This document shows positions 1-8,825 of a stretch of 64,000 nucleotides of DNA, one piece after another. The stretch lies in assembly GCF_000760695.4 (NCBI RefSeq), contig NZ_JHEG04000001.1, positions 3,506,452 through 3,570,451 of the forward strand, read 5' to 3'. The stretch is from Tolypothrix bouteillei VB521301. GTDB taxonomy: Bacteria; Cyanobacteriota; Cyanobacteriia; Cyanobacteriales; Nostocaceae. The translations under genes were made by a program, and so were the position numbers. Each line of letters begins with the position of its first letter. Position 1 is the first letter of the stretch. Below the pieces are notes generated by a model, which worked only from the letters and a program-made list of their open reading frames with translations, made no database searches and was not told the origin of the DNA.

Positions 1-522
1 GTCAATGGTTGGGTTCCATTTGACAAGTTCTCCCAAGCCTTGCTTTGCAGCCCACATGGAAATTAAATTGATTTTTTTCTGATGCAGAACTTCATTCATC
101 TTGCTTGCAAACTCGCGTCCGAGCAAATCCCACAGTTCTCCTAACTGGGGGACATTATCATAATACGGAGCGATGGAATCGCGAGATTTTTGAGTTATGT
201 AGTAATACTGCTTTTGCTTGGCGCATTCTACTTCTACAGCCGTTTCAAAATCCAGTCGTGATTTGCGCGATTCTTGCAAAACTTTGGAATCGACAGGACA
301 GATTTTTACGATTCCTTCTAAATAAGAAATAAAATCTTTGGCTTTAGCTCCGTTAAATTCACTCAGGACAAGATGAATTTTACCTATACCGATTTTTGTC
401 ATGTAGCATTCAATTACATGACTGTTGATTAAATACCAAATAATTTCCACTTCTTCAACAATAGGGCTGCGATTGAGTATCCACTCTAAAGCAACATCCG
501 CATCAAGTAAAACCTGTAGCAT
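1..522 (-). CDS. PIN-domain protein, 3' end outside window
   Basis: The minus strand is open from an ATG at 522 to the window edge (174 codons, no stop). An N-terminal PIN (VapC-like ribonuclease) domain is visible: it opens MLQVLLDADVALEWILN, with the first acidic residue of the active site. Near residues 98-120 there is a second acidic helix (SRLDFETAVEVECAKQ) followed by a beta strand ending YYITQKSRD, the usual late PIN motif. A purine-rich run just before the ATG can serve as ribosome site. It is the third gene of a minus-strand operon behind the patatin gene and a 76-residue protein. In cyanobacteria such PIN domains often head larger proteins, so the missing part may hold other domains. 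Fold assignment is by motif only. Confidence 0.7.
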   Translation of the reverse strand, partial: MLQVLLDADVALEWILNRSPIVEEVEIIWYLINSHVIECYMTKIGIGKIHLVLSEFNGAKAKDFISYLEGIVKICPVDSKVLQESRKSRLDFETAVEVECAKQKQYYYITQKSRDSIAPYYDNVPQLGELWDLLGREFASKMNEVLHQKKINLISMWAAKQGLGELVKWNPTID

Positions 523-540
523 CCCTCCCCCCTTCATAAT

Positions 541-771
541 TCATAATTCATAATTCATAATTTCTTCTAATTTTGTTTCTGTTCCAAATTCTTTCCGCCA
601 ATCTTCTAAGGATTCTTGGGAAGCACTGGGTTCTCCTTTGACAGTGGAAGGTTCTGTAAAATACTCATAAATTCCTTCATAAGTATTTTCTATACTATAC
701 AAACCGGGATTGACTTCTTTTACCTTCAATCTATGGTTTGGTAAGGGTTGAATTCCACTTGGATCGATCAT
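541..771 (-). CDS. Small conserved-looking hypothetical protein between patatin and PIN genes
   Basis: This 76-residue acidic protein is not one I recognise. Its ATG lies 8 bases after the patatin stop, and the PIN gene starts about 20 bases after its end, so the three look co-transcribed. It has no membrane segment and no visible helix-turn-helix. The last residues and stop codon fall inside an AATTCATA tandem repeat, so the original C-terminus may have been replaced by repeat sequence. A role as partner of the PIN protein (antitoxin-like) is possible from position only. Confidence 0.5.
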   Translation of the reverse strand: MIDPSGIQPLPNHRLKVKEVNPGLYSIENTYEGIYEYFTEPSTVKGEPSASQESLEDWRKEFGTETKLEEIMNYEL

Positions 772-779
772 GTTGTCTC

Positions 780-2387
780 CTACTTTAACGTTCCTGAGAG
801 TATACTCGCTCCCACCATCATAGTTTGATAAATCTGAGTTAGCATATCTTGTGAATTGAGAACTTCCTGGATGTCTGTAACGGTATCAAGAGCCAGAATT
901 CCGATGAGATCGTAACTATCAATAATTTTCTGATAATTGATAGGTTCTAATGGAAGAAAATTTTCCAAGTCTTCTTCTCTATTTTCTGTAATTGTTTTCC
1001 AATGGAATATCGGTACGGTTGCTATCGTTTTTCTATCTTTTGGAATTTTGTTGACTTGAGGTTTTGTCATGTTCCATACAGAAGGTTCTTGCTTTAAGTT
1101 GTTAGCATCGAGTAAAAAAAACTTTCGCTCTCTCCACGATTCTCCCCAAGCACCTTTGTTATCCACGTTTATTTGCCAATCTACATCTGGATCTTCATCC
1201 ATATTGTATTGATATGCGATCGCAAATCTATTTTCCTCTTTTGGTAGTAGGATATACGAACGGCAATTCCTGAGATTTGTGGTTTCTTCTATTTCTCTCA
1301 CAATTGTCTTGAGAGTCGGTTTAACCAAATAAGGCGGAGCGTGTAAAGCTTGCAACTGCTCGATAGTATTTGTTGCTTTTTGCCATTGAGGTAAATTTAA
1401 CGCTAGAAAACTAGCTGTTGCACCATACCCTCTATAAAAAAGATTTTCTCTTAATTCTACATCGATAGAAAAATCAAGAGTTTTGATGTTAGCTGGTAAG
1501 GGAACGCGAACATGGTAAACTTTGTCTGTAACAGACCTCAGTAAATCGTCGCTTGAATTTATTATAGTCGATAATATGTCAGCGCAAAACTGACCAAATT
1601 CATATTTCTGCTGGGTCTGAAGGGATTTTGAATTTTCTTGATTGTATAAATCAAAGGCAATAACTGGCTTGGAATTTTTCCTTTGCTCCTCTTGAAAGAG
1701 AAAGACTGGCAAATTACTACTCAAACCTCCATCTACCAAAACGCGATCGTCGTCTGCGATTGGAGTAAAAACAAAGGGATAGCTCACAGATGCTCTAACA
1801 GCTTTGATTGCAGAATAATTTAAGGCTTCCTCCCCCGATCCTTGAGGATAGATAACCGCTTGGTGATTTTTCACATCTGAAGCTACTATTTTTAGAGGAA
1901 AACATCCCAGTTCTTTAAGATTTTGAAAAGTAATATCTGTTGCATTTTTGAGTTTTTCTTTCAAAGAAGATTCGCTATTCTCTACTTTTGGACTGTTTTG
2001 GATCTTTCTTAAAAGAAAATAATTTAGTTTGCTACCATTACAAAAACCAAAATTGTTTCTGAGTTCATTAATTAAATCTAAATTTCTCAATAAAACTAAA
2101 TCCTTAGAAATACTTTTAGAAAGATTTTGTGGAAGTTCTTTAAAACGCTTTACTTTTATTTCCGCATCATCTAAAAAGTCATGAAAATTAATTTCCTCTA
2201 CCATAATTTTTCTAATTTCTTCTGGGGAGTAGCCCACATTTGCCAGTAAAGCGACTATACTTCCCGCTGATGTTCCGCCGTAACCTATAAACTTTATACC
2301 CTGTTCTGCTGCTGCTTTTAAACATCCGACTAATGCAGCACCCCTGACTCCACCACCATCTAAAATAGCGTAAGCTTCCACAGACAT
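780..2387 (-). CDS. Patatin-like phospholipase with C-terminal GAF-like domain
   Basis: Patatin-family serine lipase of 535 residues. The oxyanion-hole motif DGGGVRG is at residues 10-16, the nucleophile motif GGTSAGS puts the catalytic Ser near residue 40, and the catalytic Asp lies in VDGGLSSNLPV near residue 218. The family hydrolyses membrane phospholipids. From about residue 355 a second domain (RSYILLPKE, AYQYNMD, WNMT, ATVPIFHW, GILALDT) has the pattern of GAF-like sensor domains, so a sensed signal probably controls the lipase. No signal peptide or membrane segment is seen. It is the first gene of an operon with a 76-residue protein and a PIN-domain protein. Lipase identity is firm; a defence role is inference. 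Confidence 0.85.
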   Translation of the reverse strand: MSVEAYAILDGGGVRGAALVGCLKAAAEQGIKFIGYGGTSAGSIVALLANVGYSPEEIRKIMVEEINFHDFLDDAEIKVKRFKELPQNLSKSISKDLVLLRNLDLINELRNNFGFCNGSKLNYFLLRKIQNSPKVENSESSLKEKLKNATDITFQNLKELGCFPLKIVASDVKNHQAVIYPQGSGEEALNYSAIKAVRASVSYPFVFTPIADDDRVLVDGGLSSNLPVFLFQEEQRKNSKPVIAFDLYNQENSKSLQTQQKYEFGQFCADILSTIINSSDDLLRSVTDKVYHVRVPLPANIKTLDFSIDVELRENLFYRGYGATASFLALNLPQWQKATNTIEQLQALHAPPYLVKPTLKTIVREIEETTNLRNCRSYILLPKEENRFAIAYQYNMDEDPDVDWQINVDNKGAWGESWRERKFFLLDANNLKQEPSVWNMTKPQVNKIPKDRKTIATVPIFHWKTITENREEDLENFLPLEPINYQKIIDSYDLIGILALDTVTDIQEVLNSQDMLTQIYQTMMVGASILSGTLK

Positions 2388-2599
2388 GGAAAAATATCCT
2401 CTACACAGCTTTTCTCTCTATACTTAGGGCTTACACAACCTCAGGGTCATTAGGAAATTTCACGCGTTGCAGATCTCCCAACCCTCTTAAAAGGGCTATG
2501 GTAAGTCCTATATCTATTTTGACGCGTTACCGTTGCTGATATTTTTCTTATTTTGTAATATAGTTGTAGTATATAAATAACATTTCAAGATATTATAAT

Positions 2600-3181
2600 A
2601 TGCAACAACAAATCCTCGCTGCTTATGATAAAGAAGGTATTTTCGTTTATCAAGCTTTTAAACCCTCCATAGCTGACGAGGCTTTACTACAAGGTACTTT
2701 TGGTAAAGGCTTTAATTTAGATAGGATGACGTGGATTAAGCCATCTTTCGGTTGGATGTTGTATCGTTCTGGCTATGCAACCAAACACAGACAAGAACGA
2801 ATTTTGAAGATAAAACTCAGCCATGAAGGTTTTCAGACAATTCTTGCTCAAGGAATACCTACAAGCTGCGATCGCAAAATCTTTGCATCTGAACAAGAGT
2901 GGAGACGCGCATTAGACAATTCAGAAGTACGATATCAATGGGACCCCGACCGGAATTTATTACTCCACCGACTCGAACGCCGTGCGCTACAGATAGGAAT
3001 TCGTGGCACCATAGTACAGAAATACGTCAATAATTGGATTTTAGCACTAGAGGATGTGACCCAATTAGCTCATGATATAAAACTCGCTGTGGAAACAAAG
3101 CAGCAACAAATGCCAGCAGTTCCTCAAGAAGATCTCTATGAGGTGAATTTAGAGATTCAAAAAACTTTAGGTATTGGCTAA
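2600..3181 (+). CDS. DUF4291 family protein
   Basis: A 193-residue protein with the DUF4291 signature: AAYDKEGIFVYQAFKPSIAD at the N-terminus, then RMTWIKPSFGWMLYRSGYATKHRQERIL, and the late RRALQIGIRG segment. It covers the usual full family length. The function of the family is unknown. It is soluble and has no signal peptide. It is divergent from the patatin operon, with 212 bases between starts. Its TAA stop is formed by the first unit of the following GCTAATT repeat array. Confidence 0.85.
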   Translation: MQQQILAAYDKEGIFVYQAFKPSIADEALLQGTFGKGFNLDRMTWIKPSFGWMLYRSGYATKHRQERILKIKLSHEGFQTILAQGIPTSCDRKIFASEQEWRRALDNSEVRYQWDPDRNLLLHRLERRALQIGIRGTIVQKYVNNWILALEDVTQLAHDIKLAVETKQQQMPAVPQEDLYEVNLEIQKTLGIG

Positions 3182-3232
3182 TTGCTAATTGCTAATGGCT
3201 AATGGCTAATGGCTAATTGCTAATTGCTAATT
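3179..3232. repeat. Short tandem repeat array (GCTAATT/GCTAATG heptamers)
   Basis: Heptamers GCTAATT and GCTAATG are repeated about eight times. This is the STRR type common in Nostocales. The first unit supplies the stop codon of the DUF4291 gene. The same heptamer recurs at 16439-16475 and 51249-51317. Confidence 0.9.
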
Positions 3233-3258
3233 GCTTTTTGACCATTAGCTATTAGCCC

Positions 3259-4266
3259 TTATTGAACGTGCGTCAAACCCAGTTCCTTTGTTAGCGGGTT
3301 GGTTAATTCCATCTCTAACAATCCTTCTTGTCGTGAAATGACTGGTATATAACCGAGTTCGCGTCGGGCTTTGGTATCGTTTACCGTTACTTCAGACCCT
3401 ATTAAAGACAAAGCTGTTCGGGTGATGGGAGGTAAACCCTCAAGTTTTAATAAAGTCCACGCTTTCTCTAAAATCCACGCCCATGACCAAACTAACCACC
3501 GTGGTAGACTGTACGTCCCTGGTTCAACTCCTTGAGTCTGTAATAACTCTGTAAGAAAGCTGCGGAATTCGACAGGCGCACCATCAGTGATGAAATAAAT
3601 TTCACCTCCCTTTCCTTTTTCTGACGCGAGAATCAAGCCTTCACACAAATTTTTGACATGACAGGTAGAAGTTAAATATCGACCTTCGGAAATCCAGGCA
3701 AATTCTTTATTGTGGATGGCTTTAATAAACCGCGCTAACAACGTGGTGTCTCCTTTTCCCCACACAAAACGCGGACGCACTACAACTGTTGTGAGTTCAT
3801 CAGAGTTGGCTGCAATAACTTTGGTTTCTGCGATCGCTTTAGTCTGTGCATAAAAACCTAAGGGCTTTTCTGGAAGGCGTTGAGTTTCATCAGCATTTAC
3901 AATCTCTTTTCCATCTATCAAGACCGCATCGGTACTTACGTATATAAGACGCGAGACACCTGTTTCTTTTGCAACGGCAATAATTTGTTCTGTTCCACGG
4001 ACATTAACTTCTTGGAAATCCTCGAAAGCTCCCCAATCGTCTACCTTTGCAGCTACGTGAAAGACAACTGTACATCCTGTCATCCCGGACTTTAACACTT
4101 GCGGATCGTTGATGTCACCAAAGATTGGGATAGCCCCACAAGATTTAATCATCTCAATTTCAGCCTCCCATTTAACCAGCGATCGCACTTCAATTCCTCG
4201 TTGTACAAGAGCTGCTATCAAGTTGCGACCAACAAATCCCGATCCACCTGTAATAAAAACACGCAT
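3259..4266 (-). CDS. NAD(P)-dependent epimerase/dehydratase (extended SDR family)
   Basis: A 335-residue extended short-chain dehydrogenase. The Rossmann glycine motif TGGSGFVG is at residues 7-14, and the Tyr-Lys catalytic pair is in FYAQTKAIAE. The VFHVAAKVDDWG segment and VVRPRFVWGKGD are typical of the 3-beta-hydroxysteroid dehydrogenase/dihydroflavonol reductase-like branch of cyanobacteria. The substrate cannot be told. It is cytoplasmic, with no membrane segment except a possibly amphipathic WLVWSWAWILEKAW stretch. It is convergent with DUF4291 and followed upstream by a long gene-free region, so it is probably monocistronic. Confidence 0.85.
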   Translation of the reverse strand: MRVFITGGSGFVGRNLIAALVQRGIEVRSLVKWEAEIEMIKSCGAIPIFGDINDPQVLKSGMTGCTVVFHVAAKVDDWGAFEDFQEVNVRGTEQIIAVAKETGVSRLIYVSTDAVLIDGKEIVNADETQRLPEKPLGFYAQTKAIAETKVIAANSDELTTVVVRPRFVWGKGDTTLLARFIKAIHNKEFAWISEGRYLTSTCHVKNLCEGLILASEKGKGGEIYFITDGAPVEFRSFLTELLQTQGVEPGTYSLPRWLVWSWAWILEKAWTLLKLEGLPPITRTALSLIGSEVTVNDTKARRELGYIPVISRQEGLLEMELTNPLTKELGLTHVQ

Positions 4267-4865
4267 CTGTTTATCTCCTTACTTTGCGTAGGCTGATTTA
4301 GGTAAAAAAAGACATAGTTTAAACGCATGGAAGCGAAGCATGATTTCTAATTTTTAAAACACGCATAACGTTTCTAAATTTTTCACTAAGCCTTAAGGAA
4401 ACTTGCAATGGTACTTAAAGCACTAGATGGGGGAAAAATTTTTATTTCTTTGTCTTCTTCACACTCTGATGTTTGAGCAGTACACCATCTCTCACACAAC
4501 AGGAGATTGCCCCAATTTTATTACAATAATTCCCATCAAATACAGTATATATAATTTAATAAAAATTGACATCAAACTTTAGTCACAATACAAATTGAGA
4601 CAAAAGTACTATAGCGAACTAAATTGTTTCACAAGAACAATTTAGCAGAACTCAATTGAAGTTTTGCAATCATCTAAAAAATCTGTTAGCAGTCCGTGTA
4701 TGAGTAACAAACACCTCTTCTTGGTTCCTCAAATCTCAAATAAGATTGCTATATATCCCCCACTTCTTTACGAAGTGTTAGTTCGGAACCTTTTTAATAA
4801 ATTTTTCGTAAATGGAAAAGAATATTAAATGAATCAATTGAGGTAGGCAATGCGAAACCTCTAGT
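4267..4865. other. Gene-free region between SDR and PAS kinase genes
   Basis: About 600 A+T-rich bases hold the promoter of the SDR gene at the low end and the 3' side of the kinase gene at the high end. I see no convincing ORF, RNA gene or strong hairpin. Confidence 0.5.
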
Positions 4866-6299
4866 TCATAATAAAGGAATAGTAAAAAAGAAAGTACTGC
4901 CCACATCTATTTGACTTTCAGCCCAAATTTTTCCATTATGTTGCTGTATAATACTGCGACAAATAGCTAAACCCAAACCAGTTCCACCATGCTTGCGGGA
5001 ATCAGAAGCATCAACTTGCTGGAAACGTTCAAAAATACTTTCTATGTTATCAATGGGAATACCCCTACCTTGGTCTTGTACTTTAAATAAAACAACAGGA
5101 AAGGAACCATTTTTTTCCATAGTTTTTTCTGCTATCATTGTAACTACAGAACTTTTAGGAGAAAATTTAATAGCATTACTTAACAAATTTGTCAGGACTT
5201 GGATAATGCGATCGCTATCTACGACTACTTCAAGACATTGAGTAATAATTGATATTTTGATATCAGAATTATTTGCTGTAAACTGCATTGTTTCTGCTGC
5301 TTTGGTTAACAATTGATTGGTGTCAATTTTTTGCTTAGATAAAATAATTTTTCCAGACTGCAATCTTTCTAAATCCAGAATATCGTTAACCAATCTAACC
5401 AGACGCGCGGCATTTTCTGAGGTAATTTGAATTAAACGCTTACCTTTTTCCGATTCAGTCGGTACTAAACCAGTTGCTAACAAGTTTAAGCCTCCGTAAA
5501 TTGAAGTCAGAGGAGTACGAAGTTCGTGACTGACAACAGAGATAAACTCATCTTTGATTTTGTCCAATGCATAACGTTGAGTTATGTCCTCACCAATACT
5601 CATAATACCTACGATTCTGCCTTTCGGATTTCTCAATACAGTATGATTCCAAGCAATGAGTCGTTCTTCTCCGGATTTTGTAAGAATATAGTTTTGAGCG
5701 TGAAGATATAACTCACACTGTAACATTTCTGCAAAGAAATCTTTTACACCCTGTTGTTGATGTTGGGGAATACAATTTTCAATCCAATCTTTTCCTAAAA
5801 TTTCATCTTGTGTATAACCAGTTAACTTTAAAAAGAACGGATTGAGGTATTCTACTTTCCCCATACTGTCAAGCCCCGCAACCAATAACTGTACGTTTTC
5901 TAACAAGCTGCGCCAGCGACGTTCGGCTTCTCGAAGTTGAGCATCTATGTCTTGCTGGCGTTTTATGACGTCTTCTAAAATACCGATTAATCTGTGCAAA
6001 TGTAAATTTGTTTTTGTTAATTCAGATGTTCGCTCAGCCACTTTCCTTTCTAATTCGGCTTTTGATTTTTGCAATGCGACTTCCGCTTCGTTACGAGCCA
6101 TCTGTTCGCATAATACGAGATTGACGAGTTGTTCTGCGTTCTTCAATGTTAAAACTTTTTTAACTTGCTCGTCAGATATATCTAAAGGATCGCTCTCACC
6201 CATAATCATAGCTCTTAAAGTTTCTTTGAAAATTTGATTTTGATAGCGGAGGGTTATATTCTCAAGTTCAAGCTTTTGATTTTTTGTCACTACAATCAC
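4866..6299 (-). CDS. PAS sensor histidine kinase
   Basis: A 477-residue soluble sensor kinase. Residues 1-60 are unassigned; a coiled coil runs about 60-125 (KAELERKVAERTSEL). A PAS domain spans about 130-250 (GLDSMGKVEYLNPFFLKLTGYT), followed by a HisKA domain with phospho-accepting His near 257 in SVVSHELRTPL. The HATPase domain has N-box NLLSNAIKFS near 373, DQGRGIP, and GGTGLGLAI near 440. No receiver domain is present. It is divergent from the single-domain response regulator at 6710, which is a plausible partner. The start was taken at the first ATG; no other in-frame start is clearly better. Confidence 0.88.
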   Translation of the reverse strand: MIVVTKNQKLELENITLRYQNQIFKETLRAMIMGESDPLDISDEQVKKVLTLKNAEQLVNLVLCEQMARNEAEVALQKSKAELERKVAERTSELTKTNLHLHRLIGILEDVIKRQQDIDAQLREAERRWRSLLENVQLLVAGLDSMGKVEYLNPFFLKLTGYTQDEILGKDWIENCIPQHQQQGVKDFFAEMLQCELYLHAQNYILTKSGEERLIAWNHTVLRNPKGRIVGIMSIGEDITQRYALDKIKDEFISVVSHELRTPLTSIYGGLNLLATGLVPTESEKGKRLIQITSENAARLVRLVNDILDLERLQSGKIILSKQKIDTNQLLTKAAETMQFTANNSDIKISIITQCLEVVVDSDRIIQVLTNLLSNAIKFSPKSSVVTMIAEKTMEKNGSFPVVLFKVQDQGRGIPIDNIESIFERFQQVDASDSRKHGGTGLGLAICRSIIQQHNGKIWAESQIDVGSTFFFTIPLL

Positions 6300-6709
6300 C
6301 TAAATCCTTAAATATTCTAAGCAGATAATTGCAGCATTTTACCAACCGCTCAAAATCAGTTATATAATATATGATAGTACTTGTGTTACTGATTTTTTGG
6401 CTGCAAAATGCCTTGATTTCATAACATAAGTTATCATACGCTTTCTTGAATGCTGGATTTCCAGTTGTAACTATTTTAGTTAAAGACAAGACGCAAGCAA
6501 TCAAATTTAATAATCAATCTATTATTTTCACGAATTTTTGTATTACGTTTTTTTAACTTTTTGAAATATTCACAAATTCCTCACAATAGAGAGTTAATCT
6601 TTTATTTAAAGAGTTCTTTTGAACTATAAATTTTAAAAATTGCTAGGAATGAATTTTCCAATCTCTATTTTAGAGTTAAATAGGCATAGATAAGAAACAA
6701 AGGGAAAAT
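6300..6709. other. Divergent promoter region, kinase / response regulator
   Basis: An A+T-rich spacer of 410 bases between two divergent signalling genes. A minus-strand reading frame of 78 codons (6268-6504) overlaps the kinase start but has no family features and is not called. AAGGGAAAAT just before 6710 is the likely ribosome site of the regulator. Confidence 0.5.
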
Positions 6710-7087
6710 ATGACCAAACGAGTCTTAGTCATTGATGATGAAGATGGGGTAAGAAGTATTATTCAGATGTCTTTAGAGGTTATTGCTGGATGGGATGTGC
6801 TCAGTGCTACTTCAGGTCATGAGGGAATCACAATTGCAGAAGTTGAACGGCCTGATGCTATTCTGCTAGATGTGATGATGCCTGTTATGGATGGTCCCAC
6901 AACTTTTAAGCAATTACAAGCAAGCACCACCACTTGTCAGATTCCAACTATTTTGCTAACAGCTAAAGCTCAGTCGAGAGAACAGAGCCAACTTCTCAAC
7001 TTAGGCGTAGCTGGAATTATTACCAAGCCATTTAATCCTCAAGATTTAGTCAGTCAGATTTGCAATATTCTTAACTGGACTAAATGA
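6710..7087 (+). CDS. Single-domain response regulator (CheY-like)
   Basis: 125 residues consisting only of a receiver domain: acidic pair in VIDDEDGV near residue 10, phospho-accepting Asp near 53 in AILLDVMMPVMDG, Thr in ILLTAKA, and the late Lys in ITKPFNP. There is no output domain, so it acts by protein contact or as a phosphate carrier. It is divergent from the PAS kinase at 4866-6299 and convergent with the sensor run at 7185-13879; either may be its partner. Confidence 0.92.
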   Translation: MTKRVLVIDDEDGVRSIIQMSLEVIAGWDVLSATSGHEGITIAEVERPDAILLDVMMPVMDGPTTFKQLQASTTTCQIPTILLTAKAQSREQSQLLNLGVAGIITKPFNPQDLVSQICNILNWTK

Positions 7088-7184
7088 CGTAAAAAGTATG
7101 GAATCACGACCATTTTGTCAAGATATATTATTTAAAGCATTACGTATCTAAAACATAACTATCAATCAAAAAAATCCTTATTTC

Positions 7185-8825
7185 CTAACTTTCATTTCCA
7201 ATATAGTCTGGTATCGTCAAAGGTAGTTGAACTGTAAAGGTTGTCCAGCCTTGGGAGTTTGTCACTTCAATTGAGCCTTGGAGAAATTTCACCAGTTTTT
7301 GCACTAACGTCAAACCCAATCCCGTAGAGCTATTTGGCTGAAGTTCGCTAGATGGAATTTGAGAGGACAAGCTAAAAATGTCAATAGGTTCTGTTGTCTG
7401 ACTTTGAGGAATCCGATAAAACGGCTCAAAAATGCGATCGTGTTCTTCTTCTGGAATTTCCACTCCTGAATTGCTAATAATAATTTGTAAGTACGGACTT
7501 GAAGTGTTGGAATTATTAGCCAGTCGGGCTGTGACTGCAATTGTTTCCCCACCCGGAGTGTATTTGCAAGCATTATTCAGTAACTCCGAGACAACTCGAG
7601 TCAAGCTTGGTAGATCGGTAATCAGAGGTGGTAAATCTGTAGGAACCTCAACAGTTAAAGTTTTTTGTTGAGATAGAACTGACCTCTGAAAACTCTCAAC
7701 ACAATGGGGTAACCAATATTGAAGATGGACTGAAGTTAATTCATACCGATAAATATCAGCATCTAGGAGTCGAATAGTTAGCAAATCGTCCACCAAATCT
7801 AATTCCCGTTCGGACTCGTAACGCAAAATACTTAAGCAACTCTCTATAGATGTAGCTTCTGATTGTAAAATTCCTTGCCGATCCAACAGATTTTCTAATA
7901 AAGAGATAGTCGTTATTATGTTAGATAAAGGAGTTCGCATTTCATAAGAAGTTACTGTTAGGAATTCCTCTTTCAACTTGTTCAAGCGTTGAAGTTCTGT
8001 CATTTGGATTTGCAATTGTTGGGCGCGTTCCGCCGCTAAGTTTCGTTCTTCAGTTAACCTGCGTTGAGTGTCATCCCGAAAAACCATCACGGCTCCCGTA
8101 ATTGCACCATTATTATCTTTAATTGGGGTAGCACTATCCGCTACAGGAGTTTTTGTACCATCTTTAGCAATCAGGAAAGCGCGATCGCTTAAATAAATAG
8201 TCGTTTCTTGTTGTAAAGCTAGAGCCATTGGGTTGGGTACTCTTAGCTGAGTCTGTTCGTTGAAAATCTGGAAGACTTCATCTAACATCTGCTCTTTAGC
8301 TGCATGGAATTGCCAGCCCGTAAGCATTTCTGCTATCTCATTCATGTACTTGACGCGCAGCTTGGTATCAACTACTATCACTCCATCTCCCATTCCCCGC
8401 AGCACGGAACTTAAAAATTGCTCTCGTTCATAACGGTTGAGCGCTGTTTGAATTGCTACATATAGCTCTTGTTCTCTCACGGGTTTGAGGATATAACCAA
8501 AGGGAAATGTCAGCGTTGCTCGTTCTACAGTACTTTTGTCAGAATGACCTGTCAGATAAATAACAGGAATTTGTAAATGGTTCCAAATTTGCTCTGCAGC
8601 TTGAATGCCGTCCATTTCTCCCCGCAATCGAATATCCATAAGAATCAAGTTTGGACGCAACTTGGTTGCTTTCTCAATGGCTTCTTCTCCTGAATCTACA
8701 GTATCAATAACCGTGTAACCTAAAGTTTCTAAACTTTCTTGCAAGTTGATTGCTAAAATATATTCATCTTCTACAATTAAAATTTTAATATTTTTAGGTT
8801 GATAAGCGTCTGGCAATACATTCAT
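7185..8825 (-). CDS. Receiver-PAS-histidine-kinase-like protein with Tyr in place of the H-box His
   Basis: 546 residues. The N-terminal receiver has Asp near residue 61 (LILMDIRL), followed by a PAS domain of about 135-255. The dimerisation domain reads TVTSYEMRTPLSN, so Tyr (about residue 294) stands where the phospho-accepting His is expected; the codon is TAT. The C-terminal ATPase domain looks intact (SELLNNACKYTPGG, then TGLGLTLVQKLV). The protein may be a pseudokinase or an ATP-dependent scaffold regulated by its own receiver. Its start overlaps the stop of the upstream CBS-PAS kinase by four bases (ATGA), so the two are translationally coupled. Confidence 0.85.
   Translation of the reverse strand: MNVLPDAYQPKNIKILIVEDEYILAINLQESLETLGYTVIDTVDSGEEAIEKATKLRPNLILMDIRLRGEMDGIQAAEQIWNHLQIPVIYLTGHSDKSTVERATLTFPFGYILKPVREQELYVAIQTALNRYEREQFLSSVLRGMGDGVIVVDTKLRVKYMNEIAEMLTGWQFHAAKEQMLDEVFQIFNEQTQLRVPNPMALALQQETTIYLSDRAFLIAKDGTKTPVADSATPIKDNNGAITGAVMVFRDDTQRRLTEERNLAAERAQQLQIQMTELQRLNKLKEEFLTVTSYEMRTPLSNIITTISLLENLLDRQGILQSEATSIESCLSILRYESERELDLVDDLLTIRLLDADIYRYELTSVHLQYWLPHCVESFQRSVLSQQKTLTVEVPTDLPPLITDLPSLTRVVSELLNNACKYTPGGETIAVTARLANNSNTSSPYLQIIISNSGVEIPEEEHDRIFEPFYRIPQSQTTEPIDIFSLSSQIPSSELQPNSSTGLGLTLVQKLVKFLQGSIEVTNSQGWTTFTVQLPLTIPDYIGNES

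Noticed and set aside
6268..6504. Minus-strand 78-codon ORF upstream of the PAS kinase
   Set aside because: It overlaps the kinase start in another frame, has no family features and no good ribosome site.
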